DNA of 64,000 nt, taken from assembly GCF_025753795.1 (NCBI RefSeq), contig NZ_JAOWPS010000003.1:682001-746000 (forward strand), written 5' to 3'. This document shows positions 24,324 through 33,016 of the stretch, piece after piece (the stretch's first letter is position 1; each line of letters starts with the position of its first letter). Position numbers and translations under genes: made by a program. This DNA is from Mesorhizobium sp. YC-39 (GTDB taxonomy: Bacteria; Pseudomonadota; Alphaproteobacteria; Rhizobiales; Rhizobiaceae). The notes below the pieces were generated by a model, which was not told where the DNA came from, did not search any database, and saw only the letters and a list, made by a program, of their open reading frames with translations.

Positions 24324-25568
24324 ATGCAGTCGTCGAGGAAACTGTGGTGCGTAGCGCTTTTGGGCGCCGTCACGATGATGGGCGCTGGCACAGCGTCGGC
24401 GCAGGAGGTCAAGGTTTGGACTTTGACCTTCGCAAACGATTCCGCCAACAAGGCCTGGCAGAAGATCGTCTCTGACTACGAAGCGGCCAATCCCGGCACG
24501 ACGATCCGCGTTGAAAACCGGGGCGTTGACGAGCACAAATCAGCACTGCGCGTTGCCGCCGGTTCGGATCAAGGGCCAGACATCTATTTCATGTGGGCCG
24601 GTCTCGGGCTAGGTGGCGAATTCGTCAAAGCCGGACTCAGCCTGCCGCTCGACAAATACCACCAGCAGTACGGTTGGGGTGATCGATTCCTCCCTTCCGC
24701 CGCCGCGTTCGCCGATCTCTACGAAGGCGGCAAGCACGGCGTTCCCTTCACCTTCAAGGGTGAGGCCATCTACTACAACAAGAAGCTCTTCGAGCAGGCG
24801 GGTATCACGGCTGAACCAACCACCTATGACGAGCTAGTGGCCGCAGCCGACAAGCTCAAGGCCGCCGGGATCCCGGCCATCACCTTTGGTGGCACCGTCA
24901 ACTGGCACCTGATGCGGCTGATGGACGTTTTGCTCGAAACCAAGTGCGGAGCAGAAAAGCACGATGCCTTGATGAGCATGAAGGCGGATTGGACGAAGGA
25001 ACCCTGTGCTGCCGATTCGTTCACCGAGCTCGGCAAGTGGACCAACCAATACGTCCTGTCGCCCTTCATGGGCATCGATCAAGCGCAGTCCTTCAACCTG
25101 TTCGTCGCCAATCGCGCTGCCATGATGCTCGAGGGCGATTGGCTGGTGCAACAGCTCTCCGAGAGCGCCAATCTCGACGACTTCGGCATGTTCCCATTCC
25201 CGACCAACACAAACCGGCTTTATGGGTTCGCCGAGTACCACTACATCAGCACGAAGAGCTCGAACCCCGATGCCGCGGCGAAATTCCTCGATTACTTCAC
25301 ATCGACGCCCGTCCAGCAGGCCACGCTGGGTCTGTTCAGCACGACCTCCGTCAACAAACACGTGAAATATGAGAACCTCAGGCCACTCGATGCGAAATGG
25401 GTAGATATCTTCAACAAGTACTCGGCGGTCTACATGAACGGCGATCAGGCGTTTCCGCTCGACGTCACCACCGAGTACTTCCGCGTGATAAACGAGGTCG
25501 CAAGCGGTAGTATCGATGCGGCTACCGCAGCCAGTCAGATGCAGTCCTTCATCGCCAAGCGCGGTTGA
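24324..25568 (+). CDS. sugar ABC transporter, periplasmic binding protein
   Basis: 414-residue extracellular solute-binding protein, family 1 (carbohydrate). The signal peptide spans residues 1-27 (ends GAGTASAQ). EVKVWTLTFANDSANKAW and FKGEAIYYNKKLFEQAGI are standard CUT1 binding-protein landmarks, and AAMMLEGDWLVQQL and STKSSNPDAAAKFLDYF lie in the C-terminal lobe. The ATG follows the strong site AAGGAGGAG. First gene of a five-gene operon. The glycosidase encoded downstream suggests that the ligand is a glycoside or oligosaccharide, possibly of plant origin (inference). Confidence 0.92.
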   Translation: MQSSRKLWCVALLGAVTMMGAGTASAQEVKVWTLTFANDSANKAWQKIVSDYEAANPGTTIRVENRGVDEHKSALRVAAGSDQGPDIYFMWAGLGLGGEFVKAGLSLPLDKYHQQYGWGDRFLPSAAAFADLYEGGKHGVPFTFKGEAIYYNKKLFEQAGITAEPTTYDELVAAADKLKAAGIPAITFGGTVNWHLMRLMDVLLETKCGAEKHDALMSMKADWTKEPCAADSFTELGKWTNQYVLSPFMGIDQAQSFNLFVANRAAMMLEGDWLVQQLSESANLDDFGMFPFPTNTNRLYGFAEYHYISTKSSNPDAAAKFLDYFTSTPVQQATLGLFSTTSVNKHVKYENLRPLDAKWVDIFNKYSAVYMNGDQAFPLDVTTEYFRVINEVASGSIDAATAASQMQSFIAKRG

Positions 25569-25654
25569 ATGGAGGCCTTACTCTAACCTCCCGGCAGCCG
25601 GTCCCGGTGCATAGGCCGGGGCGGGCCTGCTTTGCATTGTTCTTGGAACGAGTC

Positions 25655-26602
25655 ATGGTCGCAAGTCCATCAACCGCTGACCGCTACGACCGGACGCCGG
25701 CACAGACGAGGCGGGTCAAGGCAAGACTACAGGATCCGGCGGTGCAGGGCTTGGTGCTGATCGCGCCAGCGGTGCTGGTCTACGCGCTGTTTGCCTTCTA
25801 CCCGATGCTGGACGTCATTCAGCTTAGCTTCATGAAATGGAACGGACTGACCGCAGCCAAGCAATGGGTGGGGCTCGACAACTACCGTTACGTGCTCGGC
25901 GACGATCCGGTGTTCTGGGTCGCATTCAGGAACACGCTGATCTGGACCGCGCTCTCGGTGATTTTTCCGCCACTGATCGGCTTGGGACTGGCGCTCGGCC
26001 TCAACCAGAATATCCCCGGCCGTTCACCGCTGCGCGCGCTGTTTTACATGCCCGTGATCATCGCACCGATCGCGGTGGCAACCATGTGGCGCTGGATGTT
26101 CGACCCGTTCTTCGGGCTCTTCAACAGCCTGCTCACCACAGCCGGATGGACCAACCTGATCCAGGATTGGCTGGGTGACCGCAGCGTGGCGCTCTATTCG
26201 GTTTTCATCGGCTATGTCTGGGAGGTTGCAGGCTTCTCGATGGTGCTGTTTCTGGCCGGGCTGCAAGGCGTCTCGCAGACGCTGATCGAAGCCGCTCGCA
26301 TCGATGGCGCAGGACGCTTCCAGGTGTTCCGTTACGTGACTCTGCCGGCGCTGCGGCCCACCATCACCATCGTCTTGATCCTGTCACTGATCAACTCGCT
26401 CAAAGCCTTCGACATCGTCTACGGCATGACTGGCGGCGGGCCGGCGCAATCGACGCAGATGCTGGCCATGTGGGCCTATACGCAAGCCATGCAGCTCGGC
26501 GACTTCGGTCGCGGCAGCGCTATTTCCGTCGTGCTTCTGCTCATGACCGTTGTCATCGTCGTCCCCTACCTGCGCTGGACGCTCAGGCGGCAGGAGGCCT
26601 AG
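25655..26602 (+). CDS. sugar ABC transporter permease (MalF/UgpA type)
   Basis: 315-residue inner-membrane permease of the CUT1 family with six predicted helices. The cytoplasmic EAA loop that contacts the ATPase reads EAARIDGAGRFQVFRYVTLP. The ATG at 25655 is chosen; earlier in-frame starts near the end of the binding-protein gene would add a non-membrane leader without a good ribosome site. TMD1 begins at about VQGLVLIAPAVLVYALFAF. It pairs with the second permease, which starts 2 bp after its stop. Confidence 0.9.
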   Translation: MVASPSTADRYDRTPAQTRRVKARLQDPAVQGLVLIAPAVLVYALFAFYPMLDVIQLSFMKWNGLTAAKQWVGLDNYRYVLGDDPVFWVAFRNTLIWTALSVIFPPLIGLGLALGLNQNIPGRSPLRALFYMPVIIAPIAVATMWRWMFDPFFGLFNSLLTTAGWTNLIQDWLGDRSVALYSVFIGYVWEVAGFSMVLFLAGLQGVSQTLIEAARIDGAGRFQVFRYVTLPALRPTITIVLILSLINSLKAFDIVYGMTGGGPAQSTQMLAMWAYTQAMQLGDFGRGSAISVVLLLMTVVIVVPYLRWTLRRQEA

Positions 26603-26604
26603 CG

Positions 26605-27471
26605 ATGAGCGGCGTTGCCAACCCCTTTCGTCAAGCCGGCGCGGAGCGGATCGATCCACTGCTGGTGGCGCTGTGGATCACGCTGATCATCGTTGCGGTG
26701 ATCTGGATCGCTCCCTTTGTCTTCATCATCTTCACGTCGCTGAAGTCGAACGCGACAGTGATGGGGACTGGCGCATTCTCGCCACCGACCAGCATCGCCT
26801 GGGAGAATTTCGCCAACGCCTGGCGGCGCGGTGATTTCGGCACCACGGTCGTCAACAGCACCATTATCACCGTCATCAAGGTGCCGCTCGGGCTGATGAT
26901 CTCGGCGATGGCCGCCTATTCGCTGAGCCGCATCCAGTTCTGGGGACATAAGGTAGCCTTTCTTGCCATCGTGTTCGGCACGATGATCCCGTTCCAGGTG
27001 ATGCTGGCACCGATCTTCAAGCAGGTGAACAGCTTTGGGCTTATCAACACCTATGTCGGCATCATCCTGCCCTATCTCGCCTTCGGCGTGCCCTACCAGG
27101 TCTTCATCCTGCATGGCTTCTTCAAGGAAGTGCCCAAGGAGCTGAGCGAAGCAGCGCTCATCGATGGCGCGTCGCACTTCACCGTGTTCCGGCGCATCTT
27201 CCTGCCGGTGTCGCTACCGGTGCTGGCGGCATTGCTGATCCTCGACTTCGTCGCCACCTGGAACGAGTTCGCCATGGCTCTCGTCATCCTGCAGGATCCG
27301 GACCGCTGGACGCTGCCGCTTGGCCTGATGTCGTTCCAGAGCCAGTTCGCCCGCGACTACGGCCAGCTCAACGCGGCGATCGTTATGACGGTGCTGCCGG
27401 CGGCGATCGTCTACCTCATCTTCCAGCGCTACTTCGTTTCGGGACTGACCTCGGGCGCAGTCAAGGAATAG
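26605..27471 (+). CDS. sugar ABC transporter permease (MalG/UgpE type)
   Basis: 288-residue inner-membrane permease, second half of the heterodimeric CUT1 channel. Helix 1 is LLVALWITLIIVAVIWIAPF. The EAA motif is EAALIDGASHFTVFRRIFLP. The ATG at 26605 has AGGAGG within the end of the upstream gene, so translation is coupled. Its stop is followed 17 bp later by the glycosidase gene. Nothing unusual in length or motifs. Confidence 0.92.
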   Translation: MSGVANPFRQAGAERIDPLLVALWITLIIVAVIWIAPFVFIIFTSLKSNATVMGTGAFSPPTSIAWENFANAWRRGDFGTTVVNSTIITVIKVPLGLMISAMAAYSLSRIQFWGHKVAFLAIVFGTMIPFQVMLAPIFKQVNSFGLINTYVGIILPYLAFGVPYQVFILHGFFKEVPKELSEAALIDGASHFTVFRRIFLPVSLPVLAALLILDFVATWNEFAMALVILQDPDRWTLPLGLMSFQSQFARDYGQLNAAIVMTVLPAAIVYLIFQRYFVSGLTSGAVKE

Positions 27472-27488
27472 CAGACAAAGGACTACGC

Positions 27489-29006
27489 ATGGCCGAACGA
27501 ACGACAGTCGAGAAGTGGGGCATATTCGAGATCGCGCTGAAGGGGCCGACGGACGGCAATCCCTTCCTCGAGGTCGAACTGTCCGCCATATTTTCCCAGG
27601 CGAACCGCAGCATCACGGTTCCTGGCTTCTATGATGGCGACGGCACCTATCGTGTGCGTTTCATGCCGGACAACGAAGGCAGCTGGAGCTACGCCACGAA
27701 GTCCAACAGCGCGTCGCTGGCGGGCAAGAGCGGCGCCTTCGACGCCGTGGCGCCATCGACTGGCAATCATGGCCCGGTGCGCGTCAGCAACAAGTTCCAT
27801 TTCGCCTATGCCGATGGCACGCCATACTTCCCGTTCGGCACGACCTGCTATGCCTGGACGCACCAGCCGCTCGACATGCAGGCCGAGACGCTGGCGACCC
27901 TGGAGAAGGCGCGCTTCAACAAGCTGCGCATGGGTGTCTTCCCAAAGGACTATCCCTTCAACAGCAATCCGGCACTGCATGCGATCTTCGAGGCCGGAGT
28001 GGACGGCAAGGAAGATTTCGACCGGCCGAACCCGATCGCTTTCCGCCATTTCGAAACGCAGATCGGCGCGCTGCGCGATCTCGGCATCGAAGCCGACATC
28101 ATCGTCTTCCATCCCTATGACCGTTGGGGCTACGCCGACATGAGCGCGGCTCAGGATTTCCGCTATGTCGCCTACCTCGCCGCCCGGCTTGCTGCCTATC
28201 GCAACGTCTGGTGGTCGCTGGCCAACGAATACGACTTCCTGCTCAACACCAAGCCGATGGCGCAGTGGGACCGCTACTTCCACATCCTTGAGGAAAACGA
28301 CCCCTACCAGCACCTGAAATCGATCCACAATGGCGAGCAGTCGATGAATTTCGACCACCGCAAGCCATGGGTCAGCCATGTCTGTATCCAGAACTGGGAT
28401 GTGAAGCGCACGCCCGAATGGCGTGACGCCTATGGCAAGCCGGTCGTCAACGATGAGCCCGAATATGAGGGCAACATCATTTTCCCATGGGGCAACATCA
28501 CCGCCAAGGAGCTGGTGCATCGCTTCTGGATCACCGTTATGCGTGGCGGCTATGCCGGTCACGGCGAAACCTACATGCACCCTCAGGATCTCATATGGTG
28601 GGCCAAGGGCGGCAAGCTTCACGGCGAAGCCTGGAAGCGGATCGGCTTTCTGCGTGGCCTTATCGAAGAGGACGTCAGCAACGGGCTCGAGCCGATGGGC
28701 CACAACGCTGCCTGGCCGTGGAGTCGTGTTTCAGGCGCCGCCGATGGCGCTCTGCGCTACATTTATCTTGGCGAGCACCAGCCGGTGATATGGTCGACCG
28801 GCCTGCCGATGGAAGATGGCGATTATGACGTCGACATAATCGACGCCTGGGAAATGACCGTGACGCGGGCGAAGAAAGTGGCGGCGCCGATCCCGCATCC
28901 GACACGCCATGGTTCGGTCGTGCGCGGCGGCAAGGCCGACGCTGCCTTCGCAGTCGAACTGCCCGGCAAGCCCTGTCAAGCCATCCGCGTCAGGCCAAGG
29001 CGCTAG
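27489..29006 (+). CDS. DUF5060/DUF4038 glycoside hydrolase-like protein
   Basis: 505 residues and no signal peptide, so cytoplasmic. Residues 1-90 match a DUF5060 beta-sandwich (VEKWGIFEIALKGPTDGNPF). Residues about 100-400 form a DUF4038 TIM barrel related to clan A glycosidases; FHFAYADGTPYFPFGTTCYA is a typical entry. Candidate acid/base E247 is in SLANEYDF and the candidate nucleophile is E323 or E325 in VVNDEPEYEG. A C-terminal beta domain follows. Located between permease and ATPase genes, it probably cleaves the glycoside brought in by the transporter. Relatives include apiosidase-like enzymes, so a branched plant sugar is possible (inference). Confidence 0.85.
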   Translation: MAERTTVEKWGIFEIALKGPTDGNPFLEVELSAIFSQANRSITVPGFYDGDGTYRVRFMPDNEGSWSYATKSNSASLAGKSGAFDAVAPSTGNHGPVRVSNKFHFAYADGTPYFPFGTTCYAWTHQPLDMQAETLATLEKARFNKLRMGVFPKDYPFNSNPALHAIFEAGVDGKEDFDRPNPIAFRHFETQIGALRDLGIEADIIVFHPYDRWGYADMSAAQDFRYVAYLAARLAAYRNVWWSLANEYDFLLNTKPMAQWDRYFHILEENDPYQHLKSIHNGEQSMNFDHRKPWVSHVCIQNWDVKRTPEWRDAYGKPVVNDEPEYEGNIIFPWGNITAKELVHRFWITVMRGGYAGHGETYMHPQDLIWWAKGGKLHGEAWKRIGFLRGLIEEDVSNGLEPMGHNAAWPWSRVSGAADGALRYIYLGEHQPVIWSTGLPMEDGDYDVDIIDAWEMTVTRAKKVAAPIPHPTRHGSVVRGGKADAAFAVELPGKPCQAIRVRPRR

Positions 29007-29020
29007 CAGAGGTCCGCTCA

Positions 29021-30085
29021 ATGTCTTCTGTCCAGATCGTCGACGTGAAGAAGTCCTATGGTGCGACGCCGGTGATCCATGGGGTCAGCGTCGACATCAA
29101 GGATGGCGAGTTCGTCATCCTGGTCGGTCCTTCGGGCTGCGGAAAATCGACATTACTGCGCATGATTGCCGGGCTCGAAACCATCTCGAGCGGCGAGATC
29201 TCGATCGGGGAGCGCGTGGTCAACCATCTGCAGCCGAAGGAACGCGACATTGCCATGGTGTTCCAGAACTACGCGCTCTATCCGCAGATGACAGTGGCGC
29301 AGAATATGGGTTTCGCCCTCGAACTTGCCGGTGCCAAGAAAGCCGAGATCAAGGAGAAGGTCGGCACTGCGGCATCGATCCTTGGGCTTGAACCGCTGCT
29401 TGGCCGCTATCCACGCCAGTTGTCCGGCGGCCAGCGCCAGCGCGTCGCCATGGGCCGCGCCATCGTGCGCGACCCCAAGGTCTTTCTCTTCGACGAGCCG
29501 CTATCGAACCTCGACGCCAAGCTGCGCGTGCAGATGCGCTCCGAGATCAAGGCGCTGCACCAGCGGCTGAAATCGACCATTGTCTACGTCACCCATGATC
29601 AGATCGAGGCGATGACGATGGCCGACAAGATCGTGGTGCTCAACGGCGGCAGGATCGAGCAGGTCGGAAGCCCGCTCGAGCTCTACGACCGGCCGGTCAA
29701 CATGTTCGTCGCCGGCTTTCTTGGATCGCCGGCGATGAATTTCATCGAAGGGACGGTGCGCGACAATCCGCAGCCCGGCCTCGAACTAGACGACGGATCG
29801 ATCGTCCCGCTCCCCGCCATTCCCGCTGCCGCGGCAGGGCGGCGCCTCGTGCTTGGCGTGCGTCCGGAGGACATTCATATCGACAGAAAGAGCGGCGCCC
29901 CGGCCAAGGTGATCGTCGTCGAGCCGACGGGCGCGGAGACGCATCTTTCGGTCGAAATGGCGGGGCATGAACTTGTCTGCGTGCTGCGCGAGCGCGTCAG
30001 TCTGCGGCCGGATGAGACCGTCATGCTGTCCTTGCGAAAATCGACGGTGCATTTCTTCGATCCGGCATCAGGGAATCGTATCTGA
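29021..30085 (+). CDS. sugar ABC transporter ATP-binding protein (UgpC/MalK type)
   Basis: 354-residue ATPase of the CUT1 importer. Walker A is GPSGCGKST (about residue 38) and the Q-loop is in MVFQNYALYPQMTV. The signature is LSGGQRQRVAMGRAI, Walker B is VFLFDEPLSNLD, and the H-loop is YVTHDQIEA. A C-terminal TOBE domain (from about 240) contains VLGVRPEDIHI, as in MalK/UgpC. It starts 14 bp after the glycosidase gene and closes the operon. Complete and intact. Confidence 0.94.
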   Translation: MSSVQIVDVKKSYGATPVIHGVSVDIKDGEFVILVGPSGCGKSTLLRMIAGLETISSGEISIGERVVNHLQPKERDIAMVFQNYALYPQMTVAQNMGFALELAGAKKAEIKEKVGTAASILGLEPLLGRYPRQLSGGQRQRVAMGRAIVRDPKVFLFDEPLSNLDAKLRVQMRSEIKALHQRLKSTIVYVTHDQIEAMTMADKIVVLNGGRIEQVGSPLELYDRPVNMFVAGFLGSPAMNFIEGTVRDNPQPGLELDDGSIVPLPAIPAAAAGRRLVLGVRPEDIHIDRKSGAPAKVIVVEPTGAETHLSVEMAGHELVCVLRERVSLRPDETVMLSLRKSTVHFFDPASGNRI

Positions 30086-30130
30086 CAGTGGCGCCACGGC
30101 GGGCGGGCCACCGCCGGGGGCTCCAGCCCG

Positions 30131-32818
30131 TCAATCCTTGCGGCCACCGTCGAGCAATTTCTCGATGTCATGGGCGGAGATCGGTTTGCTGAAATGATAG
30201 CCCTGCATTTCATCGCAATTGTGCTTGCGCAAGAAGGCCACCTGATCGTCTGTTTCAACGCCCTCGGCAATGACCCTCAGATTGAGCTTTTGACCCAACG
30301 AAATCACGGCGCTGGCGACAGCCTGATCATTCTCGTCGGCGGCGACATCGTCGATGAAAGACTTGTCGATCTTCAGCCGCGCGACCGGAAAGGCCTTGAG
30401 CGCACTGAGGCTGGAATAGCCTGTTCCGAAATCGTCGATCGAGATCTGAACACCCAGGCTTTGTAGTGCGTTCATCGTTGCGACCGCTAGTTCGATATCC
30501 TGCATGATAAGGCTTTCGGTCACCTCCAACTCCAGATATCTCGCCTCCAGATCGCTGTCCTTCAGTGCGTTGACGACGCGGTCGATCAGGTTCCTTTCCT
30601 TGAATTGCCGTGGTGACACATTCACACAGACAGTCATTGGTGGCAGACCCGCGTCTTGCCAGGCCTTGTTCTGCCGACAGGCTTCATGCAGGACCCAGTC
30701 GCCGATCGGCACGATCAGACCTGTCTCCTCGGCCGTTGGAATGAAGGTCATCGGAGCCAGCACGCCCTGTGTCGGATGGTTCCAGCGTATCAACGCTTCG
30801 ACCGCGAAGACGTGTCCCGACCGGAGATCGACCTGCGGCTGGTAGACAAGGGTGAATTCCGAACGGACCAAGGCGTTTCGCAATTCCTCCTGAAGCACGA
30901 ATTTTTCGTGGGCCCTTAGATTGAACTCGGGGGCATAGAACTGAAAATTGTCGCGGCCGAATTCCTTCGCGCGATACATGGCTGCATCGGCATTGGCCAG
31001 GAGCGTGTCCGGACTCGTCCCATCCTTGGGATAGCTTGCGATGCCGATACTGGCTGCTGCTCTCAAGCGATGCGCTCCGAGTTGAATCGGCTCTGCAATG
31101 GCCGTCCGGATCTTTTGCAGGGTTTCGGAGATGAGATCGACGTTCGTGGGTTGATCGAACAGAACGATGACAAATTCGTCGCCACCCAGACGCACAACGG
31201 TATCGGTCGCCCTTACGCATTCGACCATACGGCTGGCAACGGTCTTCAGGAGCTCGTCTCCGGCATTGTGGCCCAGCGTGTCATTGACGAGCTTGAAATT
31301 GTCCAGGTCGATGAACACCACCGTCACCCAGCGATCGTATCGCTGCGCGTACAAGATCGCTTGCGAAAGCCGGTCTTCGAGAAGGGCGCGATTGGGAAGC
31401 CCGGTCAGCACATCATGGTTGGCCATGAAGTGAATCCGGTCTTCAGCCAGTTTGCGCTCGATCGCGATTCCAGCAATGCGCGTCGTGAAGTCGATGAGGC
31501 GGGTCTCGGCCTCGGTTGGTTCGCGCACCGTCATCGAATACATCGCAAAGACGCCCAACACAGCGCCCTGATGCGACAGGATCGGGGTCGACCAGCACGA
31601 ACGATAGCCGTAAGGCGCTGCCAGTTCGCGGTAATCCTCCCAAAGCGCATCTTGCATTATGTCCGCGACGACAACCGCCTCCCGTCGGTAGACGGCGGTT
31701 CCGCAGGATCCCGCCTTGGGACCGATGGCGAACCCGTCGATGGCGTTCGTATAGTCTTTCGCCAAGCTTGGCGCGGCACCATGGCGCAAGTGGCTGCCGT
31801 CCTTGTCGAGCAGCAGGACGGACCCAAATATCCCCGTCAACTGGGACTCGACGAGGCGCATGAGGCGGTCGAGCACGTCTTCGAGCGGGGCGCTCATCGC
31901 GATCATTTCCAGGATGGATGCCTGCCCGTCTCGAAGGACATCTGCTCGCTTGCGGGCGGAGATGTCGCGGGCGATGCCAACCAGACCGAAGACGTCATTT
32001 TTAGCGTTGCGCAACGGTACCTTCGTCGATGAGAGCCATCTGCCGGCGCCTGACGCATCGACAACAAACTCTTCCTCGTCGATCATCGGCTGCCCGCTGC
32101 TCAGCACGCCCTGTTCGATGGCGCGAAATTTCTGTGCAAGGTCCGCTGCATGGAGATCAAAATCGGTCAAGCCGATCATGTCGCTGGTCTTGTCCCGGCC
32201 GCTGTCGGTCGCAAGGGCCATGTTGACGACGACGAAACGGCTTTCGGTGTCCTTGACCCATAGATAGTCGGGCACCCAGTCGATCAGCGTTTGCAGCGAA
32301 ATGCGCTCGTCGACGATCAGGCGGTTGGCCGTGAGTTCCGTAATGTCCTCATGTGTAGCCACCCATCCGCCGTCAGCCATCGGCTGATGGCAGACCTGGA
32401 TAGTTCGACCGTCGGCAAGGTTGGCGGTCCAATTTCCCGAAGCCGTGCCCGAATTGACCGCCCGAGCCAATGCGAGATAGGTATCGGCCGCCATTGCCGA
32501 CGTCCCGGCGGCGATGCGGCGTTCGACGATTTCGCGCAGCGCCAGGCCCGGCTGCAATTGCTCGGGCGCTATGCGGTAGATTTCCGCATAGCGGCGGTTG
32601 CACAGGATCAGCCGTTCATCGGCGTCGAAAAAGCAGATGCCTTGCGAGATGTTGTCGATCGCCGTCTCAAATCGCAGCGCCTGCTCCTCGAGGGTCACGA
32701 TCGTAGCCCGAAGCTCACGCTCGAGGACTTCGTACGAAGCACCCGCCAGTTTTGCCAGCGCGGCCAAATTGGCCGATTCGGGCGCCTCGGTGGGTTGCCT
32801 CGCTGATTTCATGACCAA
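30131..32818 (-). CDS. PAS-PAS-GAF-GGDEF-EAL cyclic-di-GMP protein
   Basis: 895-residue cytoplasmic protein. Order: a coiled N-terminus, two PAS domains (about 50-165 and 170-290), a GAF domain (about 310-460, with PKAGSCGTAVYRRE), GGDEF (about 470-630) and EAL (640-890). The diguanylate cyclase site is intact (RLGGDEF) and has the inhibitory I-site RATD five residues before it. The phosphodiesterase site also looks intact: EALIRW, NVSPRQF, VTESL, DDFGTGYSSL, KIDKSFI, AEGVET. Both activities are therefore possible. The start is TTG at 32818 (GGAGG 8 nt upstream) or ATG at 32812. It is a single gene. Confidence 0.92.
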   Translation of the reverse strand: MVMKSARQPTEAPESANLAALAKLAGASYEVLERELRATIVTLEEQALRFETAIDNISQGICFFDADERLILCNRRYAEIYRIAPEQLQPGLALREIVERRIAAGTSAMAADTYLALARAVNSGTASGNWTANLADGRTIQVCHQPMADGGWVATHEDITELTANRLIVDERISLQTLIDWVPDYLWVKDTESRFVVVNMALATDSGRDKTSDMIGLTDFDLHAADLAQKFRAIEQGVLSSGQPMIDEEEFVVDASGAGRWLSSTKVPLRNAKNDVFGLVGIARDISARKRADVLRDGQASILEMIAMSAPLEDVLDRLMRLVESQLTGIFGSVLLLDKDGSHLRHGAAPSLAKDYTNAIDGFAIGPKAGSCGTAVYRREAVVVADIMQDALWEDYRELAAPYGYRSCWSTPILSHQGAVLGVFAMYSMTVREPTEAETRLIDFTTRIAGIAIERKLAEDRIHFMANHDVLTGLPNRALLEDRLSQAILYAQRYDRWVTVVFIDLDNFKLVNDTLGHNAGDELLKTVASRMVECVRATDTVVRLGGDEFVIVLFDQPTNVDLISETLQKIRTAIAEPIQLGAHRLRAAASIGIASYPKDGTSPDTLLANADAAMYRAKEFGRDNFQFYAPEFNLRAHEKFVLQEELRNALVRSEFTLVYQPQVDLRSGHVFAVEALIRWNHPTQGVLAPMTFIPTAEETGLIVPIGDWVLHEACRQNKAWQDAGLPPMTVCVNVSPRQFKERNLIDRVVNALKDSDLEARYLELEVTESLIMQDIELAVATMNALQSLGVQISIDDFGTGYSSLSALKAFPVARLKIDKSFIDDVAADENDQAVASAVISLGQKLNLRVIAEGVETDDQVAFLRKHNCDEMQGYHFSKPISAHDIEKLLDGGRKD

Positions 32819-33016
32819 ACAGAGTTCCTCCGGCCTGTCGCCTGGAGCAAAGCAAAAGCTCGCTGCACGCTAGAAGCGAGCGCATATTGGTCCGGATGTA
32901 CTAATGGTAGGTGAACCAACTCAAAGTCAGGACGACCTAATGCCGGCTTGGCGCAGGAGATCGTCAATCCTGCCGGGGCGGACGGCGCGACAGGCGTGTC
33001 CAGCCGGCCCCAAACG

